From JBKCUI01 sp052161625 (lineage in GTDB: Bacteria; Planctomycetota; Planctomycetia; Pirellulales; Pirellulaceae), in NCBI GenBank assembly GCA_052161625.1, contig CP197412.1: DNA of 64,000 nucleotides. One strand, written 5' to 3'. The notes beneath the pieces were generated by a model. That model made no database searches, was not told where the DNA came from, and worked only from the letters and a program-made list of their open reading frames with translations. A program made the translations under genes and the position numbers. This document shows positions 17,092 to 26,718 of this stretch, in pieces (within the stretch, counting starts at the first letter, position 1; the number at the start of each line of letters is the position of its first letter).

Positions 17092-17691
17092 TTAGCTAGC
17101 TTTGAACTCGTTCAGCTTTGCGAGCAAAGCTTCGAGAGCTGGCTTGAGAACCTCTTCGACGCCGGGCAAAGCAAGAACTTTGTCGATCATAGGCTTGAGG
17201 TCCTTCGAAGCGGCTTGGAAGATATTGGCAACCACGCCTTTCGCAGCATCTGGCAACTTGCCGAACGATTCGCTCATCGAGCCGAAGGTTTCGGTGAGTT
17301 GCGTAACTGCGGGGGCCGCAGCTTTGGCGGTATCGCTATCTTTGACGCTGGCCAGGGTCGTTGTGATTTTTCCAATCGATTCTTGAATGCCTTTTAGCAT
17401 CGCTTCGCCACCTTCGACAGAAGCGAGAGAATCGGTAGCCTTCTTGTAAAGGTCGTCGAGACCGGCGGCTGCGGCAGCATCTTTGGCCATTTCCTTAGCA
17501 GCCGAGGCAGCGTCTTGTGCAGCGCTCGCGGCGCTTTGGGCAGCATCCTTAGCTGATTCCGCTGCATCTTTCGCAGCCGAAACAACTTCCTTATTCGTTT
17601 CTTCTGCCTTTTTGGCGGCTTCTGGGGTGCAACCCAACATGGGTACCGAAGCGATCGCGATCGTTGCCATCCAAGTCCAAGAGCGTTTCAT
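17092..17691 (-). CDS. Ala/Lys-rich helical lipoprotein of unknown function
   Basis: 199 residues with a lipoprotein signal peptide (MLGC, lipid Cys21). Residues about 25-80 are a strongly repetitive Ala/Lys/Glu/Asp helix (units such as AKDAAESAKDAAQSAASAAQ) resembling LEA or apolipoprotein-like amphipathic repeats; the C-terminal half is less biased and has no recognised fold. It is probably attached to a membrane facing the periplasm. A clear terminator follows. The next gene on the same strand upstream ends 40 bp before its start. Confidence 0.7.
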   Translation of the reverse strand: MKRSWTWMATIAIASVPMLGCTPEAAKKAEETNKEVVSAAKDAAESAKDAAQSAASAAQDAASAAKEMAKDAAAAAGLDDLYKKATDSLASVEGGEAMLKGIQESIGKITTTLASVKDSDTAKAAAPAVTQLTETFGSMSESFGKLPDAAKGVVANIFQAASKDLKPMIDKVLALPGVEEVLKPALEALLAKLNEFKAS

Positions 17692-17731
17692 GATATCTAC
17701 CTTTCAAAGTGTTCGAACTCAAAAAACCAAG

Positions 17732-18256
17732 TCACACGGACTGTCCTTCGGCCTGCGACTCGGTTGCTTGGATTATACACGAAGATTCCTCAGCACGCTT
17801 CCGTTGGATTCCGCTTTGAATCTCAAGCGAGATTTGTTGAACGCTCTCGAGCAGTTCGAGCTCTTGATCGTATTCACTCTCGGATGAAGATGTGAAGGTC
17901 TCGTCGTTGAGCAGCCACGGGTCGCAATGTTCGAAGCATGTATCGACTGCCATGCATTCGAGCTGGGTCGCTAAGGAGTCCAAAGCGCTGGGTTCAAACG
18001 AATCATAAGAGGACGTGTCCCCCAAATCTTGAACGACGATCTGATACGCCTCGCCCGGGGTGACCGATTTCATTGCTTCTCCCTCTAAGCAGCTCCATAC
18101 GGCTGCGAGTGCAGGGTCGCGTTGGGCGGATCGGGAGCGCGATCGAAAAGGTTTGTTCTCGCGTTGGGCTACTTCACGCCGCAGTTGATCCCACGCCAAT
18201 GCATTGACGAAGGTACCTGGATCCATGGAAGAAGAGTGTTCTTGGGAGCGAGCCAT
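17732..18256 (-). CDS. hypothetical acidic soluble protein
   Basis: About 174 residues from the ATG at 18256 (MARSQEHSSSMDPG). No signal peptide, membrane segment or known domain. A basic patch (FRSRSRSAQRDPA) is followed by an acidic C-terminal half with several Cys (LECMAVDTCFEHCDPW, ESSCIIQ). An upstream ATG at 18277 would add 7 residues. I do not recognise the family; it is on the same strand as the lipoprotein gene, 40 bp away. Confidence 0.5.
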   Translation of the reverse strand: MARSQEHSSSMDPGTFVNALAWDQLRREVAQRENKPFRSRSRSAQRDPALAAVWSCLEGEAMKSVTPGEAYQIVVQDLGDTSSYDSFEPSALDSLATQLECMAVDTCFEHCDPWLLNDETFTSSSESEYDQELELLESVQQISLEIQSGIQRKRAEESSCIIQATESQAEGQSV

Positions 18257-18415
18257 AATGCGCCTCGATGGGACCAAAGGTTACAATATCTTCGGTACCA
18301 TAGAACGCAATTGGCTGCTGGGCGGCGATTGCGGATAGCTTGGAGAGGAGAAAGCCTGCTGCGTAGGTAAAACGTGCGGAGAACTCGGCGTGTAGGGGTT
18401 GTGTCGGCGGGCGCG

Positions 18416-19870
18416 TTAGGCCGCCGACGCCTTTTCGATCGGGGGGGTAACTTTGGTCGGCTTTCGTCTTCGAGGACGGACCACCTCCAAGGCGACGCAG
18501 TAATCGAGGTTGGGACGGAAGATCGTAAGCAAGGCGAGTGGGACGAACCAAGCCAAATAGAGACCGCCACCAAACCCGTGCCAACATTGTGTCGCTGCCA
18601 TCAACGCGGCGGAGCAGCTCATCAACGTAGCAAGACTTTTCTGAGCCGGCCAAGCGACGAAGGAAATGCTGAGGAGGACGAAGATGACAATCAATGGGAT
18701 ACGCATCACCGGGTACCAGCCTAGACCCCAGATGCCATCCATTCCGGTCATCGCGATCTGTTTGATGCCGAACATGTAACCCAGGTGCTGCAGGACATTG
18801 TTGGGATGGAGAATGATCATCGCCACCACCAGCCCCACAATCGAAGTTACAAAGCCACCCGTGAAACGGCGAATGCCCCTTTGCCAGTAGAAACTGCACC
18901 AGAGGGGCAAAAGGGAGAATGGGTAGTAGACAACCCCGGCCGCGCAACCCAAGCACAAACCGGCAGCGAACGGCTGGCGATACAATAGAACTGCGAGCAG
19001 GAGCAAAGCGCTCGGGACAACGTGATCCACCCGACCCGTCATATAAGCCGTGTAGGGAAGTAAAAGATAGAGAGTCGCCGCACCTACACCGGTTTTGAAA
19101 TTGCCAAAGTGCCAGTAGCCAATCGCCACGATGCTGAGCACCATGACCAAATTTGCTCCGATCGACATGCATCGCGATAACAACAACTTCAACCGAGAAG
19201 GGGGTTTCGGCTCCTCTCGCAACTCTTCAGCTGTCTCGTCACCGGGCCCCGACATCGGAACCGTCGAGATATCTGGCAACGCCGCCATCAAGATGTAGCC
19301 GGGGCCACCACTGGTCAGATCGCGCCCCGAATACGAGGGTTGGCTAACGGCAACATTTACCAAAAGGTAAACCAGCATCGATGTTCCCAAAAAGAGCATT
19401 CCACCGCTGCTCAAGTTCGGATCGAGCATGGGCCGACGCACAATGGCTGTGTCCAGCAGCAATCGAATCACCAACAGACTGGCAACAATAATCAGCCACA
19501 AGTATCCAAAGTAAAGCAGCGTCGGGCTTTGAAGCGACGCTTGAAACGCACGCTCGGCAGCGGAAGGTCCATCCCCCGCTGTTTCCACAACCCCTCCGCT
19601 CTCGGAAGCCCCCTGCCGCGCACCGCTGGCCGTCTCGGTCTCGGCCCGCTTCTCCTGGGTGGCGATCTCCACCTGGGAAGGAACCAACTGCCGACTCCCT
19701 TCGAAAACCATCATGAGCCCAGGGGTGAACAAGAGGATCAAGACGATATCGAGATTCCTCAAGGACCAAAACCGATGGAACATCAGAAACAACCCGATAG
19801 CCAGGAATGTCGACAAAAACACCCAGGTCGGCGGCTCGAGTCGCAAGTAGTTCGATAGGAAATCGGTCAT
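18416..19870 (-). CDS. multi-spanning membrane protein of unknown function
   Basis: 484 residues from the ATG at 19870 (MTDFLSNYLRLEPPTW); a TTG 69 bp upstream is possible but less likely. About ten hydrophobic segments, with a hydrophilic loop near 65-115 (Glu/Ala/Ser-rich) and another near 195-230. Segments such as YLLLPYTAYMTGRVDHVVPSA suggest a relative of integral membrane glycosyltransferases (GT87/GT39-like), but no catalytic motif is certain. The C-terminus is basic and cytosolic (RPRRRKPTKVTPP). A gene of this size and type is frequent in planctomycetes. Confidence 0.65.
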   Translation of the reverse strand: MTDFLSNYLRLEPPTWVFLSTFLAIGLFLMFHRFWSLRNLDIVLILLFTPGLMMVFEGSRQLVPSQVEIATQEKRAETETASGARQGASESGGVVETAGDGPSAAERAFQASLQSPTLLYFGYLWLIIVASLLVIRLLLDTAIVRRPMLDPNLSSGGMLFLGTSMLVYLLVNVAVSQPSYSGRDLTSGGPGYILMAALPDISTVPMSGPGDETAEELREEPKPPSRLKLLLSRCMSIGANLVMVLSIVAIGYWHFGNFKTGVGAATLYLLLPYTAYMTGRVDHVVPSALLLLAVLLYRQPFAAGLCLGCAAGVVYYPFSLLPLWCSFYWQRGIRRFTGGFVTSIVGLVVAMIILHPNNVLQHLGYMFGIKQIAMTGMDGIWGLGWYPVMRIPLIVIFVLLSISFVAWPAQKSLATLMSCSAALMAATQCWHGFGGGLYLAWFVPLALLTIFRPNLDYCVALEVVRPRRRKPTKVTPPIEKASAA

Positions 19871-20242
19871 AGCGATAGCATGCGCGATGCACCGAAAAAG
19901 TACAACATCAGCATCAGAAGCGAATTTAATCTTCTCCAACGCTAGCTACCGGGATTGTGTGCACGCGACCTCCTCTACCTTCCCTCCCTACTGCCGCTCC
20001 TCGCCCAATTCCAAAATTCTGATTCTTCCAATAAGGGACCTTCCACCCCCTTAAAACCCATCGCGACACAAAGAAGTGTGCCAAAACTGCTCGTCCGTGC
20101 TCTTTTGGTCACGGAATTAAACGGAAATTAAGAGAAAGTTTTGCGGTTAGCGCTCCCATTTGTCGCGGGATACCACAACACCCGGACGTTTCGAAGCACA
20201 AGTCAGGGTGACAGTTGTGTCAATTTTTGAGGAGGCTGTTCT
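19871..20242. other. intergenic region between divergent genes
   Basis: 372 bp between the membrane protein gene (minus) and the PAS-LuxR gene (plus). AT-richer than its surroundings around 20110-20150, where promoters for one or both genes are likely, but I cannot fix -35/-10 boxes with confidence. No gene or repeat seen. Confidence 0.5.
20229..20235 (+). promoter_or_regulatory. strong ribosome binding site fixing a TTG start
   Basis: GAGGAGG at 20229-20235, followed by 7 bp and then TTG at 20243. No ATG is at a suitable distance, so this site decides the start of the PAS-LuxR gene. Confidence 0.8.
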
Positions 20243-20980
20243 TTGTCCTTTCAATCTCTCCACGCGATGCCATTCCATCCACCGCATAACCAACTAACAG
20301 GAACTGGATCCGTTTCTATGAATCCATCCGGCTTTCCAACGACGGCCGCTCACGAGGTCCTTTCTCAGCCCGAACTTGTTCTCCCTATTTTGGCTCGCAG
20401 CCTCCGGGAAGACGTTGTCTTTTTTAGTCAAGACAACCATGGGCGAATCTCCTTTCTGAACGATGCTTGCGAAAGCGTTCTCGGGGTTTCGCGGGGGGAA
20501 TTATTGGGGCGATCCTTTTTTGACTTTCTCACCGAATCGCCGATCAATGACGCGTTTCGAGCCACCAATTGGATCTCCTCCACGGAGTACATCCCTACCA
20601 AGAAGCAATGTGAGCTGGCGTTTTCGTCCGGCAAGATTGTTCGCGTTGAGTTTTGGATGGTACCGGTCGTGCATCAAGGGATAATGGTCGGCGCAACCGG
20701 TATCCTGAGGAACTTGTCGACGAACGGTGCGACCGAACTCTCTCCGGAAGCGCAAAAGCAGTTGCTTGCCAAGGCCGCCTTGCTGACTGCGGTGGAACGA
20801 CAAGTCGTCGAGTTGGTGGTAGATGGTCAGATGAACAAGCGAATCGCGTCCCAGTTGGGAGTCGCATTGCGAACCATCGAATCCCGTCGCTCCCGAGCGA
20901 TGTCGAAGCTTGGCGTGAGCTCCCTTTCTCAACTGGTACAGTATTGGATTCAGATTCGTCGTTTGGAGGGGGCTCGCTGA
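20243..20980 (+). CDS. PAS domain / LuxR-type HTH regulator
   Basis: 245-residue transcription regulator. N-terminal 40 residues variable; PAS domain at about 45-150 (DVVFFSQDNHGRISFLNDAC, GVSRGELLGRSFFDFL); LuxR (GerE) HTH at about 180-240 (LTAVERQVVELVVDGQMNKR, ASQLGVALRTIESRRSRAM). There is no receiver domain, so it senses through the PAS domain or by protein contacts rather than by phosphotransfer to Asp. Starts with TTG at 20243, chosen because of GAGGAGG 7 bp upstream. It is followed by threonine dehydrogenase after 73 bp; whether it regulates that gene is unknown. Confidence 0.88.
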   Translation: MSFQSLHAMPFHPPHNQLTGTGSVSMNPSGFPTTAAHEVLSQPELVLPILARSLREDVVFFSQDNHGRISFLNDACESVLGVSRGELLGRSFFDFLTESPINDAFRATNWISSTEYIPTKKQCELAFSSGKIVRVEFWMVPVVHQGIMVGATGILRNLSTNGATELSPEAQKQLLAKAALLTAVERQVVELVVDGQMNKRIASQLGVALRTIESRRSRAMSKLGVSSLSQLVQYWIQIRRLEGAR

Positions 20981-21053
20981 TCTAGCACGCCCCCCTGCCT
21001 TGCACTATCTTTTCTCACCTCGAGAGTCCGCTCTTTTCCAAACGAGGTGAGTC

Positions 21054-22085
21054 ATGAAGGCGCTTGTCAAATCGAAGCGCGATGTTGGGTTGGAACTTCT
21101 AGACGTTCCGAAACCGACGATCGGTATCAACGACTGTCTGATCCGCGTTCACAAAACAGGAATTTGCGGAACCGATTTGCATATCTACAACTGGGACGCT
21201 TGGGCTCAGAAGACGATTCCGGTACCGATGGTCGTCGGCCATGAATTCGTCGGTGAAATCGTCGAAGTGGGGGCGAATGTCACCGATTTCTTTCCCGGCG
21301 AAATCGTCTCGGGTGAAGGGCACGTCGTCTGTGGTCGATGCCGCAATTGCTTGGCCGGTCGCAGGCATTTGTGCAAGGACACGTCGGGCGTGGGGGTCAA
21401 TCGGACGGGTGCTTTCGCCGAATACATCGCTTTGCCGATGACCAACGTCTGGCACCACAAGAGCACCATCGACCGCGATATCGCGTCCATCTTCGACCCG
21501 CTGGGGAATGCGGTCCACACCGCGCTCAGCTTCGATCTACTCGGGGAAGACGTGTTGATTACCGGCGCTGGGCCAATCGGCTTGATGGCCGTCGCCGTTG
21601 TCCGTCACGCGGGTGCACGCCATATCGTCGTCTCCGATTTGAATCCTTATCGACTCGAATTGGCCCGCAAGATGGGAGCTACCGTTGCGGTCGATCCCCG
21701 AGAGAAGACGCTCGTTCAAATTCAGAAGGATCTGGATATGCGCGAAGGGTTCGATGTCGGGCTCGAAATGTCGGGGTCCCCGGCAGCTCTCCGGTCCATG
21801 CTCGAAAATATGTGCCACGGCGGAAAGATTGCCATGTTGGGAATTCCCTCCGAACCCATCGCCATCGATTGGAATCTCGTGGTCTTTAATATGCTCACGA
21901 TCAAAGGTATCTACGGACGAGAGATGTACGAGACTTGGTACAAGATGTCGGTCATGCTCGATAGCGGACTCGATATCAGCCCTGTCATCACCCACCGATT
22001 CTCCTTCCGCGATTTCGAAAAAGGATTCCAAGCCATGCAGAGCGGGATGTGCGGCAAAGTCGTGTTGGACTGGAGCGACGCCTGA
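21054..22085 (+). CDS. tdh: L-threonine 3-dehydrogenase
   Basis: Zinc-dependent medium-chain dehydrogenase that oxidises L-threonine to 2-amino-3-ketobutyrate with NAD+. 343 residues, as in E. coli Tdh (341). Catalytic zinc ligands: Cys38 (GICGTDLHIYNWD), His63 and Glu64 (VGHEFVGEI). Structural zinc cysteines in CGRCRNCLAGRRHLC. NAD-binding motif GAGPIGLMA. The NWDAWAQKTIPVPMVVGHEF run is specific for Tdh among its relatives. ATG at 21054 is preceded by GAGGTGAG. Confidence 0.95.
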   Translation: MKALVKSKRDVGLELLDVPKPTIGINDCLIRVHKTGICGTDLHIYNWDAWAQKTIPVPMVVGHEFVGEIVEVGANVTDFFPGEIVSGEGHVVCGRCRNCLAGRRHLCKDTSGVGVNRTGAFAEYIALPMTNVWHHKSTIDRDIASIFDPLGNAVHTALSFDLLGEDVLITGAGPIGLMAVAVVRHAGARHIVVSDLNPYRLELARKMGATVAVDPREKTLVQIQKDLDMREGFDVGLEMSGSPAALRSMLENMCHGGKIAMLGIPSEPIAIDWNLVVFNMLTIKGIYGREMYETWYKMSVMLDSGLDISPVITHRFSFRDFEKGFQAMQSGMCGKVVLDWSDA

Positions 22086-22206
22086 ATTTAGCTCCCCCGT
22101 CTTATTCGCCCCCACCGGCTGGGTTCCGTTTTGGATTCCGTCCTGAATGGATACAATCCGGTCCCCGACGGATCGCTCTCCACCTTCGCTCCTTGAAAGC
22201 TGACTT

Positions 22207-24264
22207 ATGACTCCACCGAAACTCCTGGTTACCGCGGCGTTGCCCTACGCAAACGGGCAAATCCATTTGGGCCATTTGGTCGAGTACATCCAAACCGATA
22301 TTTGGGTTCGCTACCAACGCTTGATCGGCCGGAGGTGCATCTACATCTGCGCCGACGATACCCACGGCACAGCCATCATGATTCGAGCCCGCCAAGAGGG
22401 ACGATCCGAGGTCGAGCTGATCGCCGATATGCAGCGTTCGCACGAACGGGATTTCGCGGGATTCGATATCTCCTTCGATCATTACGGCAGCACGAATAGC
22501 GAAGAGAACCGCCAGCTTTGCCATTCCATCTGGCAATCCCTTCGCGATGCCAACTTGATCGTGGAGGATGACGTCGAACAGCTCTTCGACCCCGAAGCAG
22601 GTACCTTTTTGGCCGATCGATTCGTCAAAGGAACTTGCCCCTCCTGCAAGTCGCCCGATCAATACGGCGATAACTGCAGCAAGTGTGGTGCGACCTACTC
22701 TCCAACCGAGTTGATCGATCCGGTAAGCACCCTCAGCGGAGCTACCCCAGTGGCGAAGACGGCCAAGCACTTGTTTGTCCGCCTGGAGAGCTTGCACGCC
22801 TTTCTCGATACGTGGACCCAGTCGGGCGAGCACCTGCAAAGCGAAATCGCCAACTATCTCAAAGGGCACTTCCTAGGCAAGCCGCTTCGCGATTGGGACG
22901 TCTCTCGTCCGGCCCCGTACTTCGGTTTCGAGATCCCCGATAGCCCTGGGAACTACTGGTACGTTTGGTTCGATGCGCCGATCGGCTACATCGCGTCGAC
23001 TTGGCAATGGTGCAAAAAGCACAACGAGAATCTCGACGATTGGTGGAAGAGCGAAACGACCGAAATTCACCACTTCATCGGTAAAGATATCACCTATTTC
23101 CACACCCTCTTTTGGCCCGGTGTTCTCCACTCGGCTGGATTCTCGCTTCCGCAGTTTGTTCATATCCACGGGTTCCTCACCGTCGATGGCGAGAAGATGG
23201 CCAAGAGCAAAGGGACGCAAGTTCAGGCAGCCACCTACCTCCAGCATTTGGATCCCGCTTATCTGCGTTACTACTATGCCTCCAAACTAGGGCCGCGATT
23301 GGATGATATCGATCTCAACCTGACGGAGTTTGCGAACAAAGTGAACTCCGACTTGGTAGGCAAGGTCGTGAATTTGGCCAGCCGCACCGCCCGCTTTATC
23401 GAATCGGCCGGACTCGCTCCCGAGTATCCGCATGATGGTGGCCTGTTCGCTTCCGCAGCCTCGGCAGGTGAAAAGATCGCGCAAGCCTACGAACAACTGG
23501 ACTACGCGCGGGCTATGCGACTCATCATGGAGATCGCCGATCAAGCCAACGCGTTCGTCGAGAATTCGGCTCCTTGGGCATTGAAAAAGGATCCGACCCA
23601 ACAAGTCCGACTGCAAGAAGTTTGCACCATTGTTCTCAACTTGTTCCGACAACTTTGCGTCTACTTGGCCCCGGTACTCCCCAAACTGGCCGAGCAATGC
23701 GGACAACTCCTTCAAAGCCCGATTCAACATTGGAACGACAGCCAAAGTCCCTTGGTCGGAACTCCTGTCTCCAAATTCGAACACCTTCTCCAAAGACTCC
23801 AACCTGAGAAAGTCCAAGCCATGATCGAAGATAGCAAAGTGGAGGCAGCTCCCTTGGCCGAAACAACTCCTAGCACCGAAGCGGCCGCCGCGCCTCAAGA
23901 CTCAGGCGATGCTCTCGCCGCGGAACCATTGGCTCCCGTTTGCACCATCGATGACTTCACCAAGGTGGATCTACGGGTCGCGCGCATTATCAAAGCGGAA
24001 GAAGTTCCCGAGGCGAAGAAGCTCGTGAAACTGACCGTGTCGTTGGGTGGCGATAACGTCCGCACGGTCTTCGCCGGGATCAAAGCAGCGTATACCCTGG
24101 AACAATTGCAGGGACGCCTGGTGGTTATCGTTGCGAATCTGCAACCCCGTCAAATGAAGTTCGGATTAAGCGAGGGGATGGTCACGGCAGCTGGCCCTGG
24201 AGGAACCGAAGTCTTTTTGCTAGGGGTCGACAGCGGTGCCGTCCCCGGTCAACGCGTCCACTGA
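22207..24264 (+). CDS. metG: methionyl-tRNA synthetase
   Basis: Charges tRNA-Met. 685 residues, full-length form with the C-terminal tRNA-binding domain. HIGH-type motif HLGH (20-23), zinc-binding cysteines Cys144, Cys147, Cys157 and Cys160 (CPSC, CSKC), KMAKSKGT as the KMSKS motif, anticodon-binding helical domain, an Ala/Pro/Glu-rich linker (about 545-575) and a Trbp111-like OB domain (TIDDFTKVDLRVARIIKAEE) that usually mediates dimerisation. pyrE follows after 52 bp and mutM directly after that, suggesting a housekeeping operon. Confidence 0.97.
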   Translation: MTPPKLLVTAALPYANGQIHLGHLVEYIQTDIWVRYQRLIGRRCIYICADDTHGTAIMIRARQEGRSEVELIADMQRSHERDFAGFDISFDHYGSTNSEENRQLCHSIWQSLRDANLIVEDDVEQLFDPEAGTFLADRFVKGTCPSCKSPDQYGDNCSKCGATYSPTELIDPVSTLSGATPVAKTAKHLFVRLESLHAFLDTWTQSGEHLQSEIANYLKGHFLGKPLRDWDVSRPAPYFGFEIPDSPGNYWYVWFDAPIGYIASTWQWCKKHNENLDDWWKSETTEIHHFIGKDITYFHTLFWPGVLHSAGFSLPQFVHIHGFLTVDGEKMAKSKGTQVQAATYLQHLDPAYLRYYYASKLGPRLDDIDLNLTEFANKVNSDLVGKVVNLASRTARFIESAGLAPEYPHDGGLFASAASAGEKIAQAYEQLDYARAMRLIMEIADQANAFVENSAPWALKKDPTQQVRLQEVCTIVLNLFRQLCVYLAPVLPKLAEQCGQLLQSPIQHWNDSQSPLVGTPVSKFEHLLQRLQPEKVQAMIEDSKVEAAPLAETTPSTEAAAAPQDSGDALAAEPLAPVCTIDDFTKVDLRVARIIKAEEVPEAKKLVKLTVSLGGDNVRTVFAGIKAAYTLEQLQGRLVVIVANLQPRQMKFGLSEGMVTAAGPGGTEVFLLGVDSGAVPGQRVH

Positions 24265-24316
24265 TCCAGCGTCTCGACCCGTTCAGGCTTATCCGTTCAT
24301 TCAACGATTACCAATC

Positions 24317-24889
24317 ATGACCATTTCTTACGACAAAAATCAGCTCGTCGAAATCATCCATCAGCACGCGCTCCAGTTCGGGCAGTTCACGCTGGCGAGC
24401 GGCAAACAAGCCTCCTTCTATCTCGATTGCCGCATGGTAACGCTCCACCCTCAAGGAGCGAACCAAATCGCAGCAGGGATGCTCGACGTCCTGGAGAAAG
24501 GTGCCTTTGGTGGCTTGCCGCAAGCGGTGGGAGGGCTCGCGATCGGGGCTGACCCCATCACCGCTTCGGTCGTTGTCCACGCCGGATTGCGACAGCATCC
24601 CATCCTCGGCTTCATGGTTCGCAAAGAACCGAAGCAGCATGGAATCGGAAAGTTGGTCGAGGGGCCTGTCACGCCTGGCATGAAAGTGGTCATCGTAGAA
24701 GACGTTATCACCAGCGGTGGCAGCGCTTTGAAAGCAGCCGCGGCGGCTAAGGATTTCGGGCTCGATGTGATCGGTGCCATCGGTGTGGTCGATCGTCTCG
24801 AAGGGGGCCGCGCCAATTTCGATGCAGCAGGGATCCCGCTGGTCACGCTGCTCACCATCGATGACCTTATCCCTCCCGCTCAGCGATAA
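24317..24889 (+). CDS. pyrE: orotate phosphoribosyltransferase
   Basis: Converts orotate and PRPP to orotidine monophosphate in pyrimidine synthesis. 190 residues. PRPP-binding motif VVIVEDVITSGGSAL; N-terminal FTLASGKQASFYLDCRMV and RKEPKQHGIGKLVEG (catalytic loop with Lys) are typical. The frame is open from 24236, but the ATG at 24317 gives the normal family length. Its stop (TAA) directly abuts the mutM start. Confidence 0.95.
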   Translation: MTISYDKNQLVEIIHQHALQFGQFTLASGKQASFYLDCRMVTLHPQGANQIAAGMLDVLEKGAFGGLPQAVGGLAIGADPITASVVVHAGLRQHPILGFMVRKEPKQHGIGKLVEGPVTPGMKVVIVEDVITSGGSALKAAAAAKDFGLDVIGAIGVVDRLEGGRANFDAAGIPLVTLLTIDDLIPPAQR

Positions 24890-25732
24890 ATGCCCGAGCT
24901 TCCCGAGGTGGAAACGATGCGGAGAGGATTGCTCCCCATCGTCGGCAGCCGCATCACCGGGGTCGAATTTCCCGAAATCCCCTACCGACCCATCGTCGTT
25001 CTACCCGACAGAGCGGGGTTCGCACATGGATGTCTTGGGAAACAGATTTGCGATGTTCGCCGAATAGCCAAACGCGTTTTGGTAGACCTTGAAGATGGCT
25101 TATCGATCGTGATGCAGCCCAAGATGGCCGGTATCGCCATGCTTCGCGATGCTCCCTCTCCACAACATATTCGAGTCCTCTTTCATCTCGACCGTGCTAC
25201 TCCCCATGACCAGTTCCTCTATTGGGATCGTCGGGGGCTGGGGAATGTTTGCCTTTGGAATCCTGATGAGATCGATGCTGTGCTGGGTCCCAGTCGGCTA
25301 GGCCCAGACGCATCGATCGTCGATGCGGATCTTTTCGTTTCAAGATTTCGCAACTGCCATCGCGAAGTCAAAGTCGCGTTGCTCGATCAGTCCCTCGTCG
25401 CTGGTATCGGCAATTTGTACGCGGCCGAGATCCTCTTCGCTGCGAAGGTTCACCCTCAACAGCGATGCACCGAACTATCCACTCGCCAATGGAAGCGGAT
25501 CCACCAGGAAACCATTCGTATCCTGCAGCAAGCGATCGAGAACGAAGGCTCGACACTCAAAGATGGAACTTACCGTAACGCGATCAATGGAGAGGGCAGT
25601 TACCAATCGATGCACCGAGTCTATGACCGTGAAGGATTGCCCTGTACGCGTTGCTCAAACGGAAAGGTGCAACGAATCGTTCAGGGGCAGCGGAGTACTT
25701 TCTTTTGTCCCCGCTGCCAGAAGGCTCATTAG
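24890..25732 (+). CDS. mutM: formamidopyrimidine-DNA glycosylase
   Basis: Base-excision repair glycosylase/AP lyase for oxidised purines such as 8-oxoguanine. 280 residues. Starts MPELPEVETMRRGL, with the catalytic Pro2 and Glu3; conserved Lys in the MQPKMAG segment; H2TH motif around LVAGIGNLYAAEILF; C-terminal zinc finger CTRC...CPRC. Begins at the base after the pyrE stop, so translation is probably coupled. Confidence 0.96.
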   Translation: MPELPEVETMRRGLLPIVGSRITGVEFPEIPYRPIVVLPDRAGFAHGCLGKQICDVRRIAKRVLVDLEDGLSIVMQPKMAGIAMLRDAPSPQHIRVLFHLDRATPHDQFLYWDRRGLGNVCLWNPDEIDAVLGPSRLGPDASIVDADLFVSRFRNCHREVKVALLDQSLVAGIGNLYAAEILFAAKVHPQQRCTELSTRQWKRIHQETIRILQQAIENEGSTLKDGTYRNAINGEGSYQSMHRVYDREGLPCTRCSNGKVQRIVQGQRSTFFCPRCQKAH

Positions 25733-25781
25733 CCGGGAGTTCGTGCGTTTCGGCTACTAGAATCCGCAATTGAGGCTGGGA

Positions 25782-26630
25782 TTACTTCGCCCGCTTCGCG
25801 ACTTGTTCCTTCATGAACTTCAAGCCTTGTTCGGCCAGCTGCAATTCATCGTCGAACATTCGTCGCCAGATCCGGGTTGCGGCAGCCAGTTCCGGCAATG
25901 CCAATCCAAAGGCTTCGATGACCAACCAGCCGTCGTATTGGACCGAGGCGAGCGCGTCGAAGGTCTCGTCCCATCGGATGTCACCCAAGCCGGGAGTGCT
26001 GCGGTCGTTCTCGCTGATGTGAACGTGGCACATCATGTCCTGGATGGCATGAATCGCTTTGGTGATACTCTTCTCTTCGATGTTCGCATGGAAAGTGTCG
26101 TACATCATGCGGCAGTTCGGATGATTGACCTGACGGCAGAACTCTGCCGCGTCTGCTTGTCCGTTGAGGAAGTAGACTTCGAAGCGATTGAGCGGTTCGA
26201 CCCCGAGCATCACTCCGACTTGACCGGCATGTTCTGCGGTTTGCTTCATGCTTTCGATTCCCCAAGCCCACTCTTGCTCGGTGCGACCCGAGCCGGTGAA
26301 GTGACCGATGGCGGAATGGTAAGGACCGACGAGGGTCTCCACGCCAGCCGCTGCGCAGCAATCGAGCGTCTTCTTGTTGAGCTCGACCCCTTTCTTCCGG
26401 GCTGCTGCATCGGGACTGATCGGGTTATCGTCCACACCCCGAACCGTGACGCCGGTTCGGCGCAATCCCAGGTCGTCCAATCGCTTGCCCCATGCCGCGT
26501 AGTCCAAATCGAGATTGAACAGCGGAATTTCGACTCCGTCGAACCCCATCTTCTTGAGCTTCTCCAAATTGGGCAACATGCTGTCCTGGAGTTCGCCGGA
26601 CCAAAGAAGAAGATTCATTCCGTATTGCAT
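25782..26630 (-). CDS. TIM-barrel sugar isomerase/epimerase (psicose 3-epimerase-like)
   Basis: 282-residue cytosolic protein of the xylose-isomerase-like TIM-barrel superfamily. Metal-binding and catalytic residues fit the ketose 3-epimerase group: Glu in GVEPLNRFE, Asp in MMYDTFHANIEEK, His in MCHVHISENDRSTPG and Glu in LVIEAFG. The substrate is not predictable from sequence. Start chosen at the ATG at 26630 (MQYGMNLLLW), which begins the first barrel strand; the frame reaches 13 codons further. A second superfamily member follows upstream on the same strand. Confidence 0.88.
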   Translation of the reverse strand: MQYGMNLLLWSGELQDSMLPNLEKLKKMGFDGVEIPLFNLDLDYAAWGKRLDDLGLRRTGVTVRGVDDNPISPDAAARKKGVELNKKTLDCCAAAGVETLVGPYHSAIGHFTGSGRTEQEWAWGIESMKQTAEHAGQVGVMLGVEPLNRFEVYFLNGQADAAEFCRQVNHPNCRMMYDTFHANIEEKSITKAIHAIQDMMCHVHISENDRSTPGLGDIRWDETFDALASVQYDGWLVIEAFGLALPELAAATRIWRRMFDDELQLAEQGLKFMKEQVAKRAK

Positions 26631-26718
26631 TATCAGTTCTCGGTGGAGGAAAGAGAGGAAAGGGGGCAATCGATGGGGGGATTATAGTTCAGAACTCACG
26701 CGAATGTCAGGTTCGCGA

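Noticed and set aside
18174..19172. 332-residue minus-strand open frame
   Set aside because: Overlaps the 3' part of the membrane protein and the unknown gene in another frame; Arg/His/Cys-rich shadow.
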